From Vespa crabro (Eukaryota; Arthropoda; Insecta; Hymenoptera; Vespidae), in NCBI RefSeq assembly GCF_910589235.1, contig NC_060961.1:5047001-5111000 (forward strand): a DNA stretch of 64,000 nt, read 5' to 3'. How positions within the stretch are numbered: position 1 is the stretch's first letter; each line of letters begins with the position of its first letter. Under the pieces are notes generated by a model. It ran no database searches. It saw only the letters and a program-made list of their open reading frames with translations, and was not told where the DNA came from. Made by a program: the position numbers and the translations under genes. Shown piece after piece: positions 1 to 14,418 of the stretch.

Positions 1-269
1 AGCTTTTGTAGGTGAACCTTTCATTCGTGTGTGTGTATGTATGTGTGTATGTCTGTATGTCTACAAGTATACATACAAACTCTTTTCTTTCCGTATCTAT
101 TCTGATAACACGCGAACGTGTTCTCGACGAGCATACAAGTATACGTCTCACGTCACGTATGACGGTGCAATAAAACCATTCGCCGATGCATTCCAGAACG
201 GCGTGACTGTACTGTCAAGACAGGACTTTACTACCGCGAGAAATGCACTACCACTTGGAAGAGAACGCA

Positions 270-345
270 AGATAGAGATAGAGATAAAGAGAGAGAAAGA
301 GAAAGAGAGAGAGAGAGAAAGAGAGAGAGAGAGGGTGGGAGGAAT

Positions 346-377
<32 letters not shown>

Positions 378-378
378 G
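270..378. repeat. (GA)n microsatellite, imperfect
   Basis: About 110 bp of nearly pure purine built from GA and GAAA units, interrupted by a short GGTGGGAGG stretch. Frames crossing it are long only because it has no stop codons. It is typical of the many (GA)n/(CT)n arrays in the window. Confidence 0.9.
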
Positions 379-3300
379 GAAGAGAGCTTTCCAGAGGGTC
401 AACTGAGAATCAGCAGCTTACTCTGCTCGCTTTTGGAGAATGCCATAGTCACCAGCGCTGGACCTAATCTCTGTCAGGTCGATCGCGTTAGTCCAGCCCG
501 ATTGCGAATCAAATCGAACGTGCGGGAGCTTTCGATCCCTCGAAATGGTCCAACATTCTCGAGTCTCTGTGCCTTCTACACGGATAGAAGCAGAGAGAGA
601 TAGATTCTGCTTTGAGTTCACGTGTTAAGTGTAATATATATACATATATATGTGCGTATGCGAAAGACATAGAAAGAGAAAGAGAGAGAGAGAGAGAGGA
701 TGAGAGAGTTCTCTCATTTTCTTCTTGACACCGTGAATGTCTCCGTTCGATCAAATCTTCCTTCATTTTAAATCGAAACCCAAAGTGAATTCGCAATATT
801 AATCATATAATTTATATTTATCATATTATTTATTAATTTATTATTTATTATTATTTATTAATTTATTATTTATTATTTATTAATTAATATTAATCATATA
901 ATTCGTGATAAAACATGCCATTTAATTGTTTCGTTTCGATAATCTTATTGGTCATTTTTTATTTCTTTCTTTTTCTTCTTTTTCTATATCTTTTTAAAGA
1001 AAAATTTATCCCAGAAATTGTTAATTAGAATATGATTAGAGCCACGTTGGAAGAGATTTAACGTTAATATCGATTTTCTCACAAAAGTCATCAATTATAT
1101 TTATGTTTCCGAATCGGTAGGTTAACAAAATGAAGAAGTGAAAAATCGAAGAAAAGTTGAAAAAAATCTTACCTTGGCCCTTAGAAAAGTAGTTTCAGGC
1201 ATATAGCTTCAATACTTTTGGTCCGGTACTACGATGAGAGTACGAGGCAAACAAGAATCGAGATTCACCGGGTACGATAAGATAAGACTCTTCGAATTTG
1301 ATTACGGAAGTCCGTTCGCAATGGTAAGATCCGATGATAGCTTTGACTATCATTACCGAAGCTCGAACCGAATTGAGACGATAAATCGTTCGTCTTCCTT
1401 CCTTCCTGCCTACCTACCTATCTACCTACCGTGTGCGCCATTCGTGATCAGAGAATCGATGAAATCGTGGAGAGGATGATGAGGAGTAGGAGGAGAGAAA
1501 TGGAGAATGAGAATAAGAAAAAGAAAAAAAAAATAGCGAGTAAGTACAAAGGTTTCTATTCATCTCTATCATCCTTTTCTACATTTTATTCTGATCAAAA
1601 TTTTTGTTTTTTTTATACGCAAGTAAGGTTTATTTTTTAATACAGGATTGTTAAGAAATAAAAACGATACACTCTCTTATTATGGTCTTTAATATTTTCT
1701 ATTCTTTTTCTCATTCTGATACTTCGTTAAATGGACTCGTGTTATTTGAATTTCAATATGATCCGAGATTATTCCTATTTATATCAAATTGAATTTCAGC
1801 TCGATTTCTACTGTTAAAGTACGATCGTCAAACTAACGACGTGAGATTATTGAAACATTCTTTCACTTTCTTTCTTTCCTTACTGTTATTTCTTACTCAA
1901 CACGTTCGAATTCTCATTTCATAAACATAAAGATCATTAGACGTTTATAATCGGTCTCACGATAAAATCATGAAATTCGAATAAATAGATATCAGTCGTT
2001 CTTCATCCTTTTTCTTTTCCTATATCTTTTTCCTAGAGTTTCATTCCGTTCGAAAATGATTCCAAGCGATGGAAGAAAGAAAAAAGAAATTGCAAAGGAA
2101 AAAAAAGTATGTTCAATTCTCGTAAAAGATCTTATTCTCCGTTCCGACGAAACGAATTGTATGTACCTGTGTTAACGTTTCGATGACGTAGACTCAATTT
2201 AAGTTGTCATATATGCCAGTAAGAAACACGCTCGAATGAAGCTTGATATCATGTGGATCACACAGAGAGATTTACTTTGTCCACCTTTCACGCTCCGTTC
2301 TAGTGCTGCTTTCGTGGTTTAACTCGGCGAAGTGGAAGAGAAAAGGGAAAGAAAAAGAAGAAAGAAAAAGATAGAAAGAGATAGATATAGATAGATAGAT
2401 GGATAGATAAATAGAGAGAATAAGAGAAAGAAAGAGAGGGGATATCAAAGTTTACCCCTTTCTGGCCCTTCTTGGTCCTTTCATCCCTTTTGTTCGTTTA
2501 CTGACATTGCTTCGCCCAGTATATTCTGTCCGTTCTTCTACCTCTTCTATTCCCTTTATGATTAAACTGGAAACAGTAATTAGACTCCTATTTCAAACGA
2601 GACCGGACTCTAGGATCCGTCTGTTCGCTGCCAATTCCAGTAATAACTTTCGACCTCGTATTAAGCACTTTATTTTCCATCTGAAGCTTTCCTTTGAGAT
2701 ACCATGGAAGAAGGAGGCTAGACGTTTCGAACGTACCGGCGAATTCGGTTGCCTCCATTCCCTTTCCTTCTGAAGATCTCTATTCCAGTTGAACGAAAAG
2801 TAAAAAAAGAACCAGAAGGAAAGAAAAAAATGAAAAAGGCGACAAAAGCGTAGAGACTCGTTGAAAATTGGACGCCCAAGTGTAAGAAGAGGTAAGAGGA
2901 AAGGAAAGGCAAGAGAGGAAGGGAAAACGAAAAAAAAAGAAAAAAAAACGAAAAGAAAAGGAAAGAAAAGAAAAAAAGGAAGAAGAAGAAAAAAGTACTG
3001 ATTTGCTCGCTATTACAAAGCAACGCGTTGGAAAGAAGTAAGGAATACCATCGTCGTATGTGTCGACGTTTGCACTGATGTTCTAACATGACGTTTGCAC
3101 GTGCTCTGTACAGAGAAAGGAAAGGGATGAGAAAAAGAAAAGAAAAATAAGAAGATGAAGGAGGAGAAAAAAAAAGGGTATAAATGCAAACTTTACCTCT
3201 AAATCTGAGATGCTAGTCGAGAATGTGAGAAAGAGGATAAGAAGATAAGAAATGATTTTGACTTTGACGCTAAAGAATCTGCAATTGCTGCAACTGCAAG

Positions 3301-3913
3301 TTAAATTATCATTGCATACACGACTGTTCTCAAAAATCTTTTAATCAAACGATGGAAATCATATTTTCAAAAATAAAAGAAAATAAATGTGCATTGAGTG
3401 AACTGTATAAAATTTAATAAAATAATGGCTAGTTAATTTAGGCACATAATGGCCGAGGTTATGGAACTTTTATAGACGAGTGCAATTTCTTGCGATGTTG
3501 GCTAACCAAGTTCTTTCCTTTCACCTTCATTTCTCTCCCTCCCTCCCTCCCTCTTCTTCCCGCAGCCTCTTCTTTTTTTTATTTTTACAAGAAGAAAGAG
3601 AGAGAGAGAGAGAGAGAGAGAAAAGAGAGAAAAAGAAAGAAAAAGTTAACACCTACTGAGTTGTCTGTTCCTCCTTTCTTCTTGCATGGCTTACCCATGA
3701 ACACGATAAAGCGAATTAAGTTTAACTTGAATTTTAAATGGAAACTGTGTCGCGTAACCCTCAGCGCGTGACGTTTAAAGCGCGATAAGGATACCGACGA
3801 GAAGGCAAGTAGGTTCTTTAGTAGTCGAGCGAGGTCGAGTTCCTCTAGAGCATGGACAGTGAAGACGAATACGGTCCATGAATTATGAAAAAATTAAATT
3901 ATATATACATATA

Positions 3914-4040
3914 CAGGATGTCCCATTTGAAGGTTTTTATATACGAAATTATTTCCTAAACTATAATACCTTACAAAAAAATGTTTTCAAATAAAACTTA
4001 TCCTATGTTGCTATAAAAGGGAGAGAATTTCATATATATT
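3914..4040. mobile_element. Possible DNA-transposon end remnant
   Basis: The stretch begins with ACAGGATGTCCCATTTGAAG, which resembles the ACAGGGTGTCCCAT-type termini seen on many insect DNA transposons. AT-rich non-coding sequence follows. I found neither a matching inverted end nor a transposase, so this would be a solo remnant or a chance likeness. Confidence 0.25.
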
Positions 4041-4860
4041 CTCTGGTATCGTGATAATAATGATAATGATTATTACGGAAAATATTAATTTTTTAAGTAA
4101 TTACGTTAGAATCGTGCTATAAAAATAAATGACGCGAAATTTCTTATTATATGTCGCTTAAAGAATTGTCAGAGTATCAGACAGAGAATGAGAGAGAGAG
4201 AAAGAGAGAGAAAGAAACAGAAAAAAAAGAAAATATCACTTTTTTATTCGGTCGGTAACTTCGTTCTAAAAAACGTCCGCTTCGATAAAAACGTAACTTA
4301 ATGTGATTTGTGAAGAAAGTACAGATATATGTATGTAAAGTATGAAAGTTCGTTCTATCGAGAGTTAAGAATTACTCCGATACTTTTGAGATCAAACGTT
4401 AAATCTCAGTTGCAATATCAATTGTGGACTTTTCTGTGATGTTCTTGTTTTTTTTTTTTTTTTCGATGAACAATTTCTTTTTTTTCTCTCGATTATGCCT
4501 AAGATTTTTACATAGACGTCGAATAAACTAACGGTGCGTACTATGCGATCGAGCAATAATATAATAATTAAAGACAAAAAGAAAAAGAGAAAAAAGGAAA
4601 GTTCTCTAGAATTTTCTTCGAAAGTTAAGCTCCTTTTATAGAAAGAAATCGAGGTATTGTTTATTTTACGTTAAATCCTCCGAAGGAAAATATGGTAAAT
4701 TGTTTTATTATATATCTTCGATATTATGAGGTTCATTTCATTTTCAACGATTATGCAACATACATTGATTATTTATTCATAATCGCAATATCGATCGATC
4801 AATATCTTGTTACTAAAAGTTGAAGCTTAATCAATGTCAATCAATTCAATCTAATATTAA

Positions 4861-4876
4861 TTAAAAAATACATACA

Positions 4877-4936
<60 letters not shown>

Positions 4937-6194
4937 CAATATATTTTTATACAGAATATATTTCACATTATATTTCAAATCAAACATGCCAGTATACATT
5001 TTTCATTCTCTGTCATAAGGATTTAGAAGCCGTCCATATAAAATTCATTCTTATATTTATTTTTATTATTTAAAATCTAAAACAATACGATTACTCGTTA
5101 TACAATAAAATTTTATTATATTTTCAATCCTGATTTATTTTTCAACAATATGATAAATATCGATAAGCTTTTCGTAATGAAAAATTAATTTTCCATTTGT
5201 CGTTTTACTTTATCACCTCATAAAGGTTCATCGTAGAAAGATTTAACGTGCTCCTTTGTAGTCCGAAAGAAAACGTCTGATGGTAGTTTCAAAAATGCGA
5301 ATGGAGTTGGCGAGTAAAGGTAACGTTGAGGGAAAGAAAGAGAAGGAGAAAGAGAGAGAAAGAGTGTACGCTGCAGCAGAATCACACACAAGCAAACACA
5401 CATAGGAACCGAGGCAAAAGCAGTTAGAGCGATGTGGACGGCGAAAGCGATTCGAGGACCCAACGTGTACGAGACAGCGGAAGCACTCGAGAAAATCCCT
5501 CGTTCGTCCCGACCAGCAATCGATTGCCGAAGAAAAGCATTCCCAGCAACATTGACCGTCGGCAAACAAACGCGGAACTTCGAGGATCTCTTTTCGAGGC
5601 ATAGGCATCCTTCTCTCCTCTTCCTCTTCTACCTCCTCCTCCACCACCTCTTCCTACTCCTCTTCCTACTCCTCTTCCTCCTCCACCATCTCTTCCTACA
5701 CTTTTTCCTTCTCTCACGTTCTCCTTTCCGGTTAAATCGAAATTTCGTACCCTTCCTTGTCCTATTCGAATTTTTACGAGGCAGTGCAAACAAAAAATAT
5801 ATTCATTCTTTACCTTGAAAATTACATTAGAGGACTTTGATCATAAAATTATCAAGAAGTTTTCAATAAATGTATTTTGAAGTAATTAATAGAGATAAAA
5901 AAAAAAAAGAGGAAGGCTTCAATAAAAGTGCAAATATGTTACAATCGAACAGAAATTTTTATAGGATTTTGTTTTATTCTGATTGTATAAATAAAATATT
6001 TGTAGATTGAACGATGCTGTACGTATAAAAATATCGATTTTTCTTAATATTCTAAAAATATTTGTGATATTGTTTATACTATGAAAATTGTGCTAAAAAA
6101 TATAAAACTTTTATATTTTATATCGTATATGTACACTTTAATATATATAGTCTCTCATATATTTATTTGTTAATCCTTTGAATTATTATTTTAT

Positions 6195-6233
<39 letters not shown>

Positions 6234-7148
6234 GTATTATTAAAATAAATTTTCCGTTTTTTATTCAATCAAAATATTTAAACTACCAACATATTATTCG
6301 TTTCAGATTAAATTTATTCGTATAAATGACAATAAAATTCATGTTATTCACATATTTTTTTTTTTATTTTATTTTTTAATTTTAAAATTATAAAAATTGT
6401 ATGTATTAAATTAAATGTTTTAAGTTAATATTATTACTAAACTATAAGATTCATATTAAAATACTATAGAAATGTAGTGATTTCTCAAATATACTCCTTA
6501 TGTCTTTTTAGACATTAATTGTAATATATTCGATTTTTCGACATTTAATAAATGTTCTTCAATTATTGTAACCTCATTCGATCGAATTTACGTTTATCAT
6601 AAATTATATTTCATCGTGCATTACAACGAATTCTATTTTGTATTAAATTGAAAGTAATATAACAGGAAATATTAGGAAAAATTATTTATTATATTCGTTT
6701 ATCGGTACATCGGTTAATGCTATAAAAACAAACTTTTATTTCTTCGTAAAGAAATCGGCCACTTGGTTTAAAAGAAAAGTAAACATAATGGTAGTAGAAA
6801 CATTGGCCATCGACAAACAAGTATGAAACTTCTAAGATCAAACCAAAAGATTTTCTTTTGCTTCCTAACACGTTAAATAGACATTGCGTTAAGTCTACGT
6901 AAACTCACGGAAACGTTACAAGTCGTTGATACCTATGACGGTATCACATTACGGCTGGTTAACGATGTTACAAAAACGCTAATTTAACAAGCACGGATAT
7001 AATTGCTGCACTCGACTTCACGCATGAAAGGAATCGAGGATGAGAAAAACGACAAAAAGGGTTGGATATGGATGAGAGTGCATTTTTAATTCGGACACGA
7101 GAGTGTTTTCAACTTCTCCACTATTTTTCTACCACTCTTTCTACTATT

Positions 7149-7182
<34 letters not shown>

Positions 7183-8080
7183 TCTTTTTCTGTGTCTCTT
7201 TTCTCTTTGCAAGCGAGTATCATAAACCAACTGGTAATTCTACTCACAAGACCCGCGTTTTCACGCGAACAGGAAAATAAAAACAATAATGTATATACAT
7301 ACGTTTAACAGAACGTAAAGAAATATAGAAAAGTATAGTTAATTATAAACAATACTAATTGCTTTTATTTTCTATGTATACATCTGCATTTATAATTTTA
7401 TCACATTCGTGTAAAAATATTCGTACACTCAATATAATTCTTTAAATATATCTATAATCTAATTTAGCAATCGATTACAGTAGGATATTAATATAGGAGT
7501 AAATATTTCAATGTGACATGATGTAAAAATTTCAACAAAAAAATATTTCGAAATAAAATTAAATACCCTTGTATGAATATTTTATACGTATCAATTTTAT
7601 GTTTTCGTTGATAGATATATAACATCAGTTACGAGTATATTCACCCATAAATTATTATCCATTTTGTACTCTTTTACTGTTGTAATTAATAAATAAAATA
7701 TGGAAGAATTATAATGACTTATCGTTTTATAAAAAAAAAAAACATATAATCCAATAAAGAAGTATACATTTGTAAAAAAAAAAAAAAAAAAAAATAGTAT
7801 ACTCTGCATGTGCATAAACTCATTGCACCTATATAACTGCTGTTATTTACTAAAATATAGTCGTTGTACTCAAACGCCAACAATCACGTAGTATTCCAAA
7901 CTATAAAGTACCACAAAATATTCTAATAAATTTATGAATCAATTGTATCTGTAAATATGTACGTAAATATAACAGTTTCTAAATTGAGTATTGTAAATCT
8001 TTAATCTCTTTTCGTTGATTTTCATGTAATAACAAAACACAAAAGTAATATATGATCCGCGAACATGCTCTTAACCGGTA
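4861..8080. other. AT-rich gene-poor flank
   Basis: No coding region is supported. It contains a (CATA)n/(AT)n array at 4868-4934, a polypyrimidine block of CTCTTCCT-like units at 5610-5710, a GC-richer island around 5420-5590, (AT)n at 6201-6230, (CT)n at 7145-7190 and poly(A)/(T) at 7775-7793. The 5420-5590 island stays open in several frames on both strands, but has no splice sites or recognisable protein. Confidence 0.6.
4868..4934. repeat. (CATA)n followed by (AT)n microsatellite
   Basis: A compound array: about four CATA units, then roughly 45 bp of uninterrupted AT dinucleotides. Confidence 0.9.
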
Positions 8081-8455
8081 CTGAAAATGAATGTTCAAAC
8101 TGTTTTCACATTGTCGGACGCGGAGGTACTCGCTCGCGAGTACTTGCGATGGTAATCAACTAGAAGCTACTAGCTGAAGCCCCTTTCAGATTGCCCTCGT
8201 TCAATTAGCATACATACGATAGCTACGGTGGCTTTTACTCGCCTACTCAACCTAGTTTCTGCTAAAACAGAAATATCAGGGCCGGTTAATTAATTCGACG
8301 AATAATATCGGGTAAGTATAAAAGTTTGCTTAAGACGTTTCAATTTTCAAATATTCTCACTAGAAGAAAAGCGGAACGAAAGATAGAAAAAGAGAGATAT
8401 ATAGTTAGGGAAAGATGGAGTTGAGAGAGATAGAAGAAATGAATGAAAGAGAGAA

Positions 8456-8486
<31 letters not shown>

Positions 8487-9500
8487 AAGTGGCCAAGAAG
8501 AAAAATAAGTACAATTTATTCTTTCGGCTGTCCCTTTTAAATGCAAAGTAATCTGTGCCAAGTACCATCTAATTAGACATGTTGCAAAAATTAAATGGAT
8601 TAAAGTCTGTCTCTGTTAGTATAACGAGAATTACTAAAAGAGAATTCTTCGAGCGTAAAAATATTATTACGCTTTTAGATACACTTACATACGAGAGTAC
8701 CAATTCTATTGTTATATACGTGAAGCTACCAACTACGAGTTTCCATTCTTTATTAAAACACATTCCGATATTGTAAAACAGAAGTTATTCGCGTACTGAT
8801 TGGAGAATATCAGGTTAACGCCGGTATTGCTTTACATACATACATACATATGTAAAATATTATTTCCGAAATATTTTTATTCATAAATTCTCTTTCGTTA
8901 TCGAACGTAAAATTCATCGTAGAAAAATGACACGAAATTTACTTCCATTGAATGCTTTCCGACAATTAATACCTATAATGAACACGACGACAGTCGTTAA
9001 AATTATTCTTTCCGTTGTTGATATACTTGTTAGTGGAACTAAACAATAAAAAAAAAAAAAAAAAAAAAGAAAGAAAAAAAAATACAAGAAGTACAAAAAA
9101 TACGAAAAATAAATAAATAAATACAATCACCGTGATTTCTCTGTGTAAGGCGTTAGAAAATATTTCGTACCTATTCTATCGCATAGTACTCGAAAGGAAA
9201 ACTCGAAGTTCGTTTGGAATTCAGGATACGAAGATACGGCTAGGAAAGTATGGTACTTCGTAGGAAGTACTTTTCAATGGAAGCACGTCTCGCTTTTCAT
9301 AACTCGAAAATGTTTCATGAAAATGAGCTAGCTATGGCATATTCGCGTAGTCCGCATTCGGGTACTTTGTATCTCGACTTTGGCACTAACGAAGGGATAC
9401 ACGATTTGAACTAGCAATTCCAAAGGCGAATGCCGAAAGGCACTGCCAAATTACGGAGAAGCAAAATGTATTCGTCTTTTCACTCGTCAAATTCTACATG
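8081..9500. other. GC-richer non-coding island with inverted repeats
   Basis: Base composition at 8085-8290 and 9180-9480 is more balanced than in the neighbours, and microsatellites are fewer. Two short perfect inverted repeats occur, at 8126-8143 and 9253-9270. No exon-like frame is present. This could be conserved regulatory DNA or old repeat sequence. Confidence 0.4.
8126..8143. repeat. Perfect inverted repeat, 8-bp arms
   Basis: GTACTCGCTCGCGAGTAC consists of two 8-bp complementary arms around a 2-nt centre and contains TCGCGA. It could form a small hairpin or bind a dimeric protein. No function is assigned. Confidence 0.6.
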
Positions 9501-9540
9501 CTCGTCAAACGAAAGGAGCGAAAGGAAGAAGAAGAAAGAA

Positions 9541-9594
<54 letters not shown>

Positions 9595-12419
9595 AAGATT
9601 TAATCGAATACATTGAAAACGTTTAAATGAATAAAACGATAATTAGCGAATGTTAATTAGCCGAAGGAAGCCAAATTTCGAGATTTTTAAGTAAACAATG
9701 TTACTAAATGTTTGCTAAATGCAAACCGAGCGTGTTACTTGGAACATTCAACTAGTTATGGTACCATTCGACAATACCAATTGTCATTCCAAAGATAACG
9801 AGCGAATTCACGTTTTCTAAACTTCCGTGTCCACTTGCCGCTTGAGCACGTTCTACTGAACACGATAGAAAGAAAAGTACCTACTCGAAAGTTCAAACGA
9901 ATCTTTCGTTTGAACGAACATTATAGAATCATCTTCTTGTTTCTTCATTTCACGTAACTTTCTCTCTCTCCCTCTCTCTCTCTCTTTCTTTTTAAATTTT
10001 ACTTAACTTTCGAAATTGACACCAACAGAAACTTTCCTATTCGTTTATAATTATACGTCATTTCTCTTTTTTCTCTTTCTCTTCGATCTATTTGCAAGAA
10101 CGAATATTTTGAAAATCTAAAGATAAAACAAATGACAAAATATTAAAGAATTGCGGGTATCTGTATGTCGTTAACGAAAAATTAGCAAAAGGAAGAAATT
10201 TATTTGTAATGGAAAAAAAAAAAGAAGAGAGAAGAAAAAATGGTTGCTACATCTAAATTATTTTATATTATTTTTCTTTAAATATTTCTTAAAGTATATT
10301 TTTTAATATATATTAAAATATATTTTTCTTACCTTTTAAATTATTTATAGTTTCTCGTAAAATTGTTCCTCTTCAAATTCATCACGATTATTATACTTCA
10401 TCACATTCTTCAAATTTTATGAATCATACATAATCTTCTCTCTTCTTTTTTTTTTTTTTTTTGATTAAAAATTTGCTACACAAACGATCAAAAATAAAAA
10501 TTTCCATTTCATGCATCTTTCTTTATATTTCGTTATCTTTTCGATTTCGTTCTTTAATAAAACTCAATTTCATTTTCTGTGATTATATTCATTTAACCCT
10601 CATATTGGTCTATTATTCAGTCCATGAACATCGACAAAGATATTCCGAAGAGCAATTGTCACGGGAGCATCGTAAAAGCACCTGCATATACGTATGAAGT
10701 TATAAAGAGAATGAAAAATGATTAGCAGGATGATTGGTTACGTATAAAAGTTATTCGATTATTGGCTCGAATTACTTGAACTGGATTTAAAGTAATAGCT
10801 AATATTACTTACTCTCTATAATTCAATTTTTTTTGTATCTAAAAAAAAAAAAAAATTATATAATATGAAACTTATAATAGAGCTTGTTCCAATATAACTA
10901 TATTACCTGTGCCAAGTATAATTTATACTATATTTCGTAATCTCATTAATCATCGTATCTAAAAAGAACTAATTTTGTGACAAAAAAAATGAAATAAGAT
11001 TTTTAAAGATACGGATATATGAATGCTTGATTTCAAAATTACATAACTTATTGAAGGGTAAAATTTATTTTATTTTGAAAATTATTCTTCACTTTTCTCC
11101 TTTTCACTAAGTTTCTTTCGAGATTTATAAGAGAGAAAAAAAATCGTAACGAGAATCGAAAAGAAATGTTAAACGTTCACAGGACAGATAAATTTCTCGA
11201 AAATTTGTTCGCTTAACGTACCTACGTTACATACGCGTATATATAGGCATCTAACTACTACTTTTCACCAAAATCCGTACGCTTTCGCCTTGCCCGATTA
11301 AAGTTTTGTGCCACGAGTTTCGCCATACCGTCGTATATTTCATAACTCGCTACCCGCAATTTCGCTTCGTGTTCCGACTCAATTTCCGTTTCCCGATGTA
11401 CGCCGATAGGACGACATATTTTCGAGCTGGCCGAATCGAAAATTTCTTGAAATAAATTTAAAGTGAAGGAAAGGAATTAATGAACTGAAAATCAGCAGAT
11501 ATGTCGTATTATGATTACTCGATGGAATTTTAAACCACGCGATGACTATTGAAATTTTAACAAAAGACAATAATATATAATAAAAATGATGGTTCATTCA
11601 AAATACATCATTCGTAAATCATATCAATTATTTATAACAATGTTATGTACAAATTAAATTCTATCAGTTATACGGTTATACAAAAGATTGTGTCAACGTT
11701 AGCAAGACAGTAAATTGCTATTTGTACATAATTGTAATTATTTATTCTTATGTGGGTGTTATGAGTAAAAAAATGATTAATCTTTTTGAAATATTAACGA
11801 AACATTATTTGATTCAACTGATACAACGTTATCGATGAAAATATTGATGAAGACTTTATTTATATTAACAGCTTTTATTTAATATAATCTCATAAAAAAA
11901 AAATATATATATATATAAATTACTCAAAGATGTATACTGCAATTACCACCTCCAAAGAATAAATTACTTTTTCCTTAATTAGTGATCTATAATTCTGAAC
12001 AAAAAATATATATGAAGTAGAGATTACCATTCTCTTTTTTTTTCCTTTTAATTGTTGAAAGATAAAAATTCAAAGGAGACAATGAGAAACGAGATTCCGA
12101 TATAAAAATATGAATCATAAAGCATACAAAGAACAGATGTCGTGAATGAAAGAACGGCAGAGGGATAGGGGGTGGAAAAAAGGAAGATAAAAAAATGAAA
12201 AAGGAAGAGAAGGAAAAAGAAGAAGAAACGACGGGGCGGGAAAGTCCGAGTTCTCTGATCGGACAATAACGATTCTAGCGGAAATATAAATGTCTCCGCG
12301 AGTGGTCGAACTGTAGCTTGGGATTCAAAAGGGGGTGAGGAAAGGGAACGGGAAAGTCGGCTTTGCCTTTTAATCTTGTAGCTTTGCCTCTTTTAATCTC
12401 GTTCCATCGATCCGCCCGG

Positions 12420-12422
<3 letters not shown>

Positions 12423-12482
<60 letters not shown>
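12423..12482. repeat. (CT)30 microsatellite
   Basis: A nearly perfect array of about 30 CT units, one of the longest uninterrupted dinucleotide runs in the window. It lies 36 bp before a TTCG tetranucleotide array. Confidence 0.95.
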
Positions 12483-12484
<2 letters not shown>

Positions 12485-12517
12485 TGCAGCCACCATCCAG
12501 CCAGCGCAATTTTTCCT

Positions 12518-12553
12518 TTCGTTCGTTCGTTCGTTCGTTCGTTCATTCGTTCA
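12518..12553. repeat. (TTCG)n tetranucleotide array
   Basis: About eight TTCG/TTCA units in tandem. A CpG-containing tetranucleotide repeat stands out among AT- and GA-type repeats. Confidence 0.85.
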
Positions 12554-13499
12554 TTTGTCCGAATGTACATCGAACGGCCAAACCGGACATCCGGTTCGAG
12601 GGATGTTCGTCTACGCATTCGAGCGGACGAGAAACCATGCGTGCTTGCATGCAAAAAAGAGAGAGAGAGAGAGAAAGATAGAGGTACAAGGATAAACACA
12701 GAGACGTATGGTCCACAAAATAAGCTCGTACCATCGGCAAATTTCGAAGGATTGGTAAGCTTGACGAGTCGAACGGCGCTTTTCCACTCGATATCTCACT
12801 TTTTTCTCTGAGGCTTTTCCTCTTTTTCGTGAAAAACGACGCGTAAGGGACGAGAAGAGAAAAAGAGAAAGGAAATCGGATGGAAGGAAAGGAAAGGAAA
12901 TCGATATCGATCTATTCTACATAAAATCGAAAATTGATTTCGTCGAAGAAACGAGAATTAATAACGATCTTTCATTTAGCATATCTTAATCTCTCATTTT
13001 CGATCTAAGATGATACATCGTTTGAATTATCAATTATTAAAAAAGATCATTAAAAAAGAAAAAGGAATGAAAGAACAAAAAGTCATCGTATACTTTTTAT
13101 TTTCTAGTCGTACATTTTCGTTCAAAAAAATATTCTTTTAATTCCGCTGATATGCTATACGTTTTGCAAGTTTTAAAAGACAAGAGACCGAAAGGAAAAA
13201 TAGAAAGCGATCATTATTGGTAGATCGAATTTTTCAAATCAAATATTTCCCTCTCAGCAAAATGCATCTATATTCGAAGTTGAAATACATACGAAAGTGG
13301 TGGAAAAACAAACAGAAATGTCAATAGCCTTCTCTAGCTCTCTTTTCCCTTTTTCGATCCATTTGCTTCCTTTCTTTTCTATCTTTTATAACATTTCCTT
13401 TCTCTCTCACTGAAAAACATATTCTCCATTTCTGAAAGCCAGATTTTTGTCAGTTAGTATCCTCTTTCTATGCACAGATCCCCGTAAGAAACCTGGATT

Positions 13500-13537
<38 letters not shown>

Positions 13538-14418
13538 TGGGCGGTAGGGAAAGGAGGAAGAGAAAGAGATATCGAGAGAGTACGTATCCGATCGCATATC
13601 GTTTAATACCAAGACGAGAAGACAAGAAAATGAGTTCACTTGAATTGGAATTTAAGATGATTTTAAGAAACTATCCATCATAGTCTGAACGATATTTCAT
13701 ACGCAACAAACAATATATATATAGATATATGTATGTACATATGTATGATAGTTTATACGATCAATATAGTAATTATGCACATTACGAGTATGTTCCTTTG
13801 CATATCCACGTCTTTTCGTTTGACGTGTTTACGTTCGTCAAATGAATATTGGCTCGTAAGTATTAACGAGAAAGAATGTTCAATGACAAACGCTCTGCGA
13901 CCCCGTTGAATCTGAATAATTCATTCACCGACGTAAGATAAACGTGAGTTTATTTTCCACGAAATTCTCGAACGAACTCGTTCGATATTATACTTGTAAA
14001 GTCGTTCAACTTACAACCCTGACGCGTTAATATAACACCTTTTTTCCTTTTTATTTTTATGCTCGTTTTATTAGATTTTTCAATAAAATTCTTGAATATT
14101 ATTTTGAAATTTAAAAGGGGATTGATAATGGCATCGATAAAAAATATTTTCTATTTACAATGAAAATATTTCACGATCATCTTTACCATCGATATTTTTC
14201 TACGATTTCGATCGATTGACATCTAAAAATTATTTAAAAACAATTGACTATTATCAAGAGGACGTTTACAAGGTTTTAACCTATATCATCGAAAGGGAAT
14301 AAGAATAGTACGTAAGAGTAGGCATAATTTTCTTGCGGACAAGTCGACGATTTTCAAAGTCGAGATCTCGAGACGCAAGTATAACAGTCGGGCGGAACGC
14401 ATAAATCAACTGCACGCG

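Larger units (their letters stand above)
1..4860. other. Gene-poor flank, left part
   Basis: I see no supportable gene here. The open frames are microsatellite translations rich in Arg-Glu or Ser-Leu, or AT-rich chance frames without splice context. The segment holds (GT)n at 27-60, (GA)n at 270-378 and 668-700, AT-rich TTATT tandem sequence at 800-890, purine-rich tracts at 2335-2440 and 2900-3000, (GA)n at 3595-3630, a possible transposon end near 3914 and poly(T) at 4447-4463. It could be intergenic DNA or an intron of a gene to the left. Confidence 0.6.

Noticed and set aside
148..796. Several overlapping frames rich in Ser-Leu or Arg-Glu
   Set aside because: They are translations of (GA)n/(CT)n microsatellites, which lack stop codons in most frames. 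The same applies to frames at 7062-7286, 12275-12811, 13407-13683, 18260-18818, 33009-33272, 34351-34878 and 48295-48563.
4868..4934. Tandem repeats here and elsewhere considered as a CRISPR array
   Set aside because: They are pure dinucleotide or tetranucleotide arrays without unique spacers, in a eukaryotic context.
5424..5818. Glycine/arginine-rich minus frame and Leu-rich plus frame
   Set aside because: Both run through a CTC/CTT polypyrimidine block and lack a start context, splice sites or homology. The adjacent island is mentioned only as a possible repeat.
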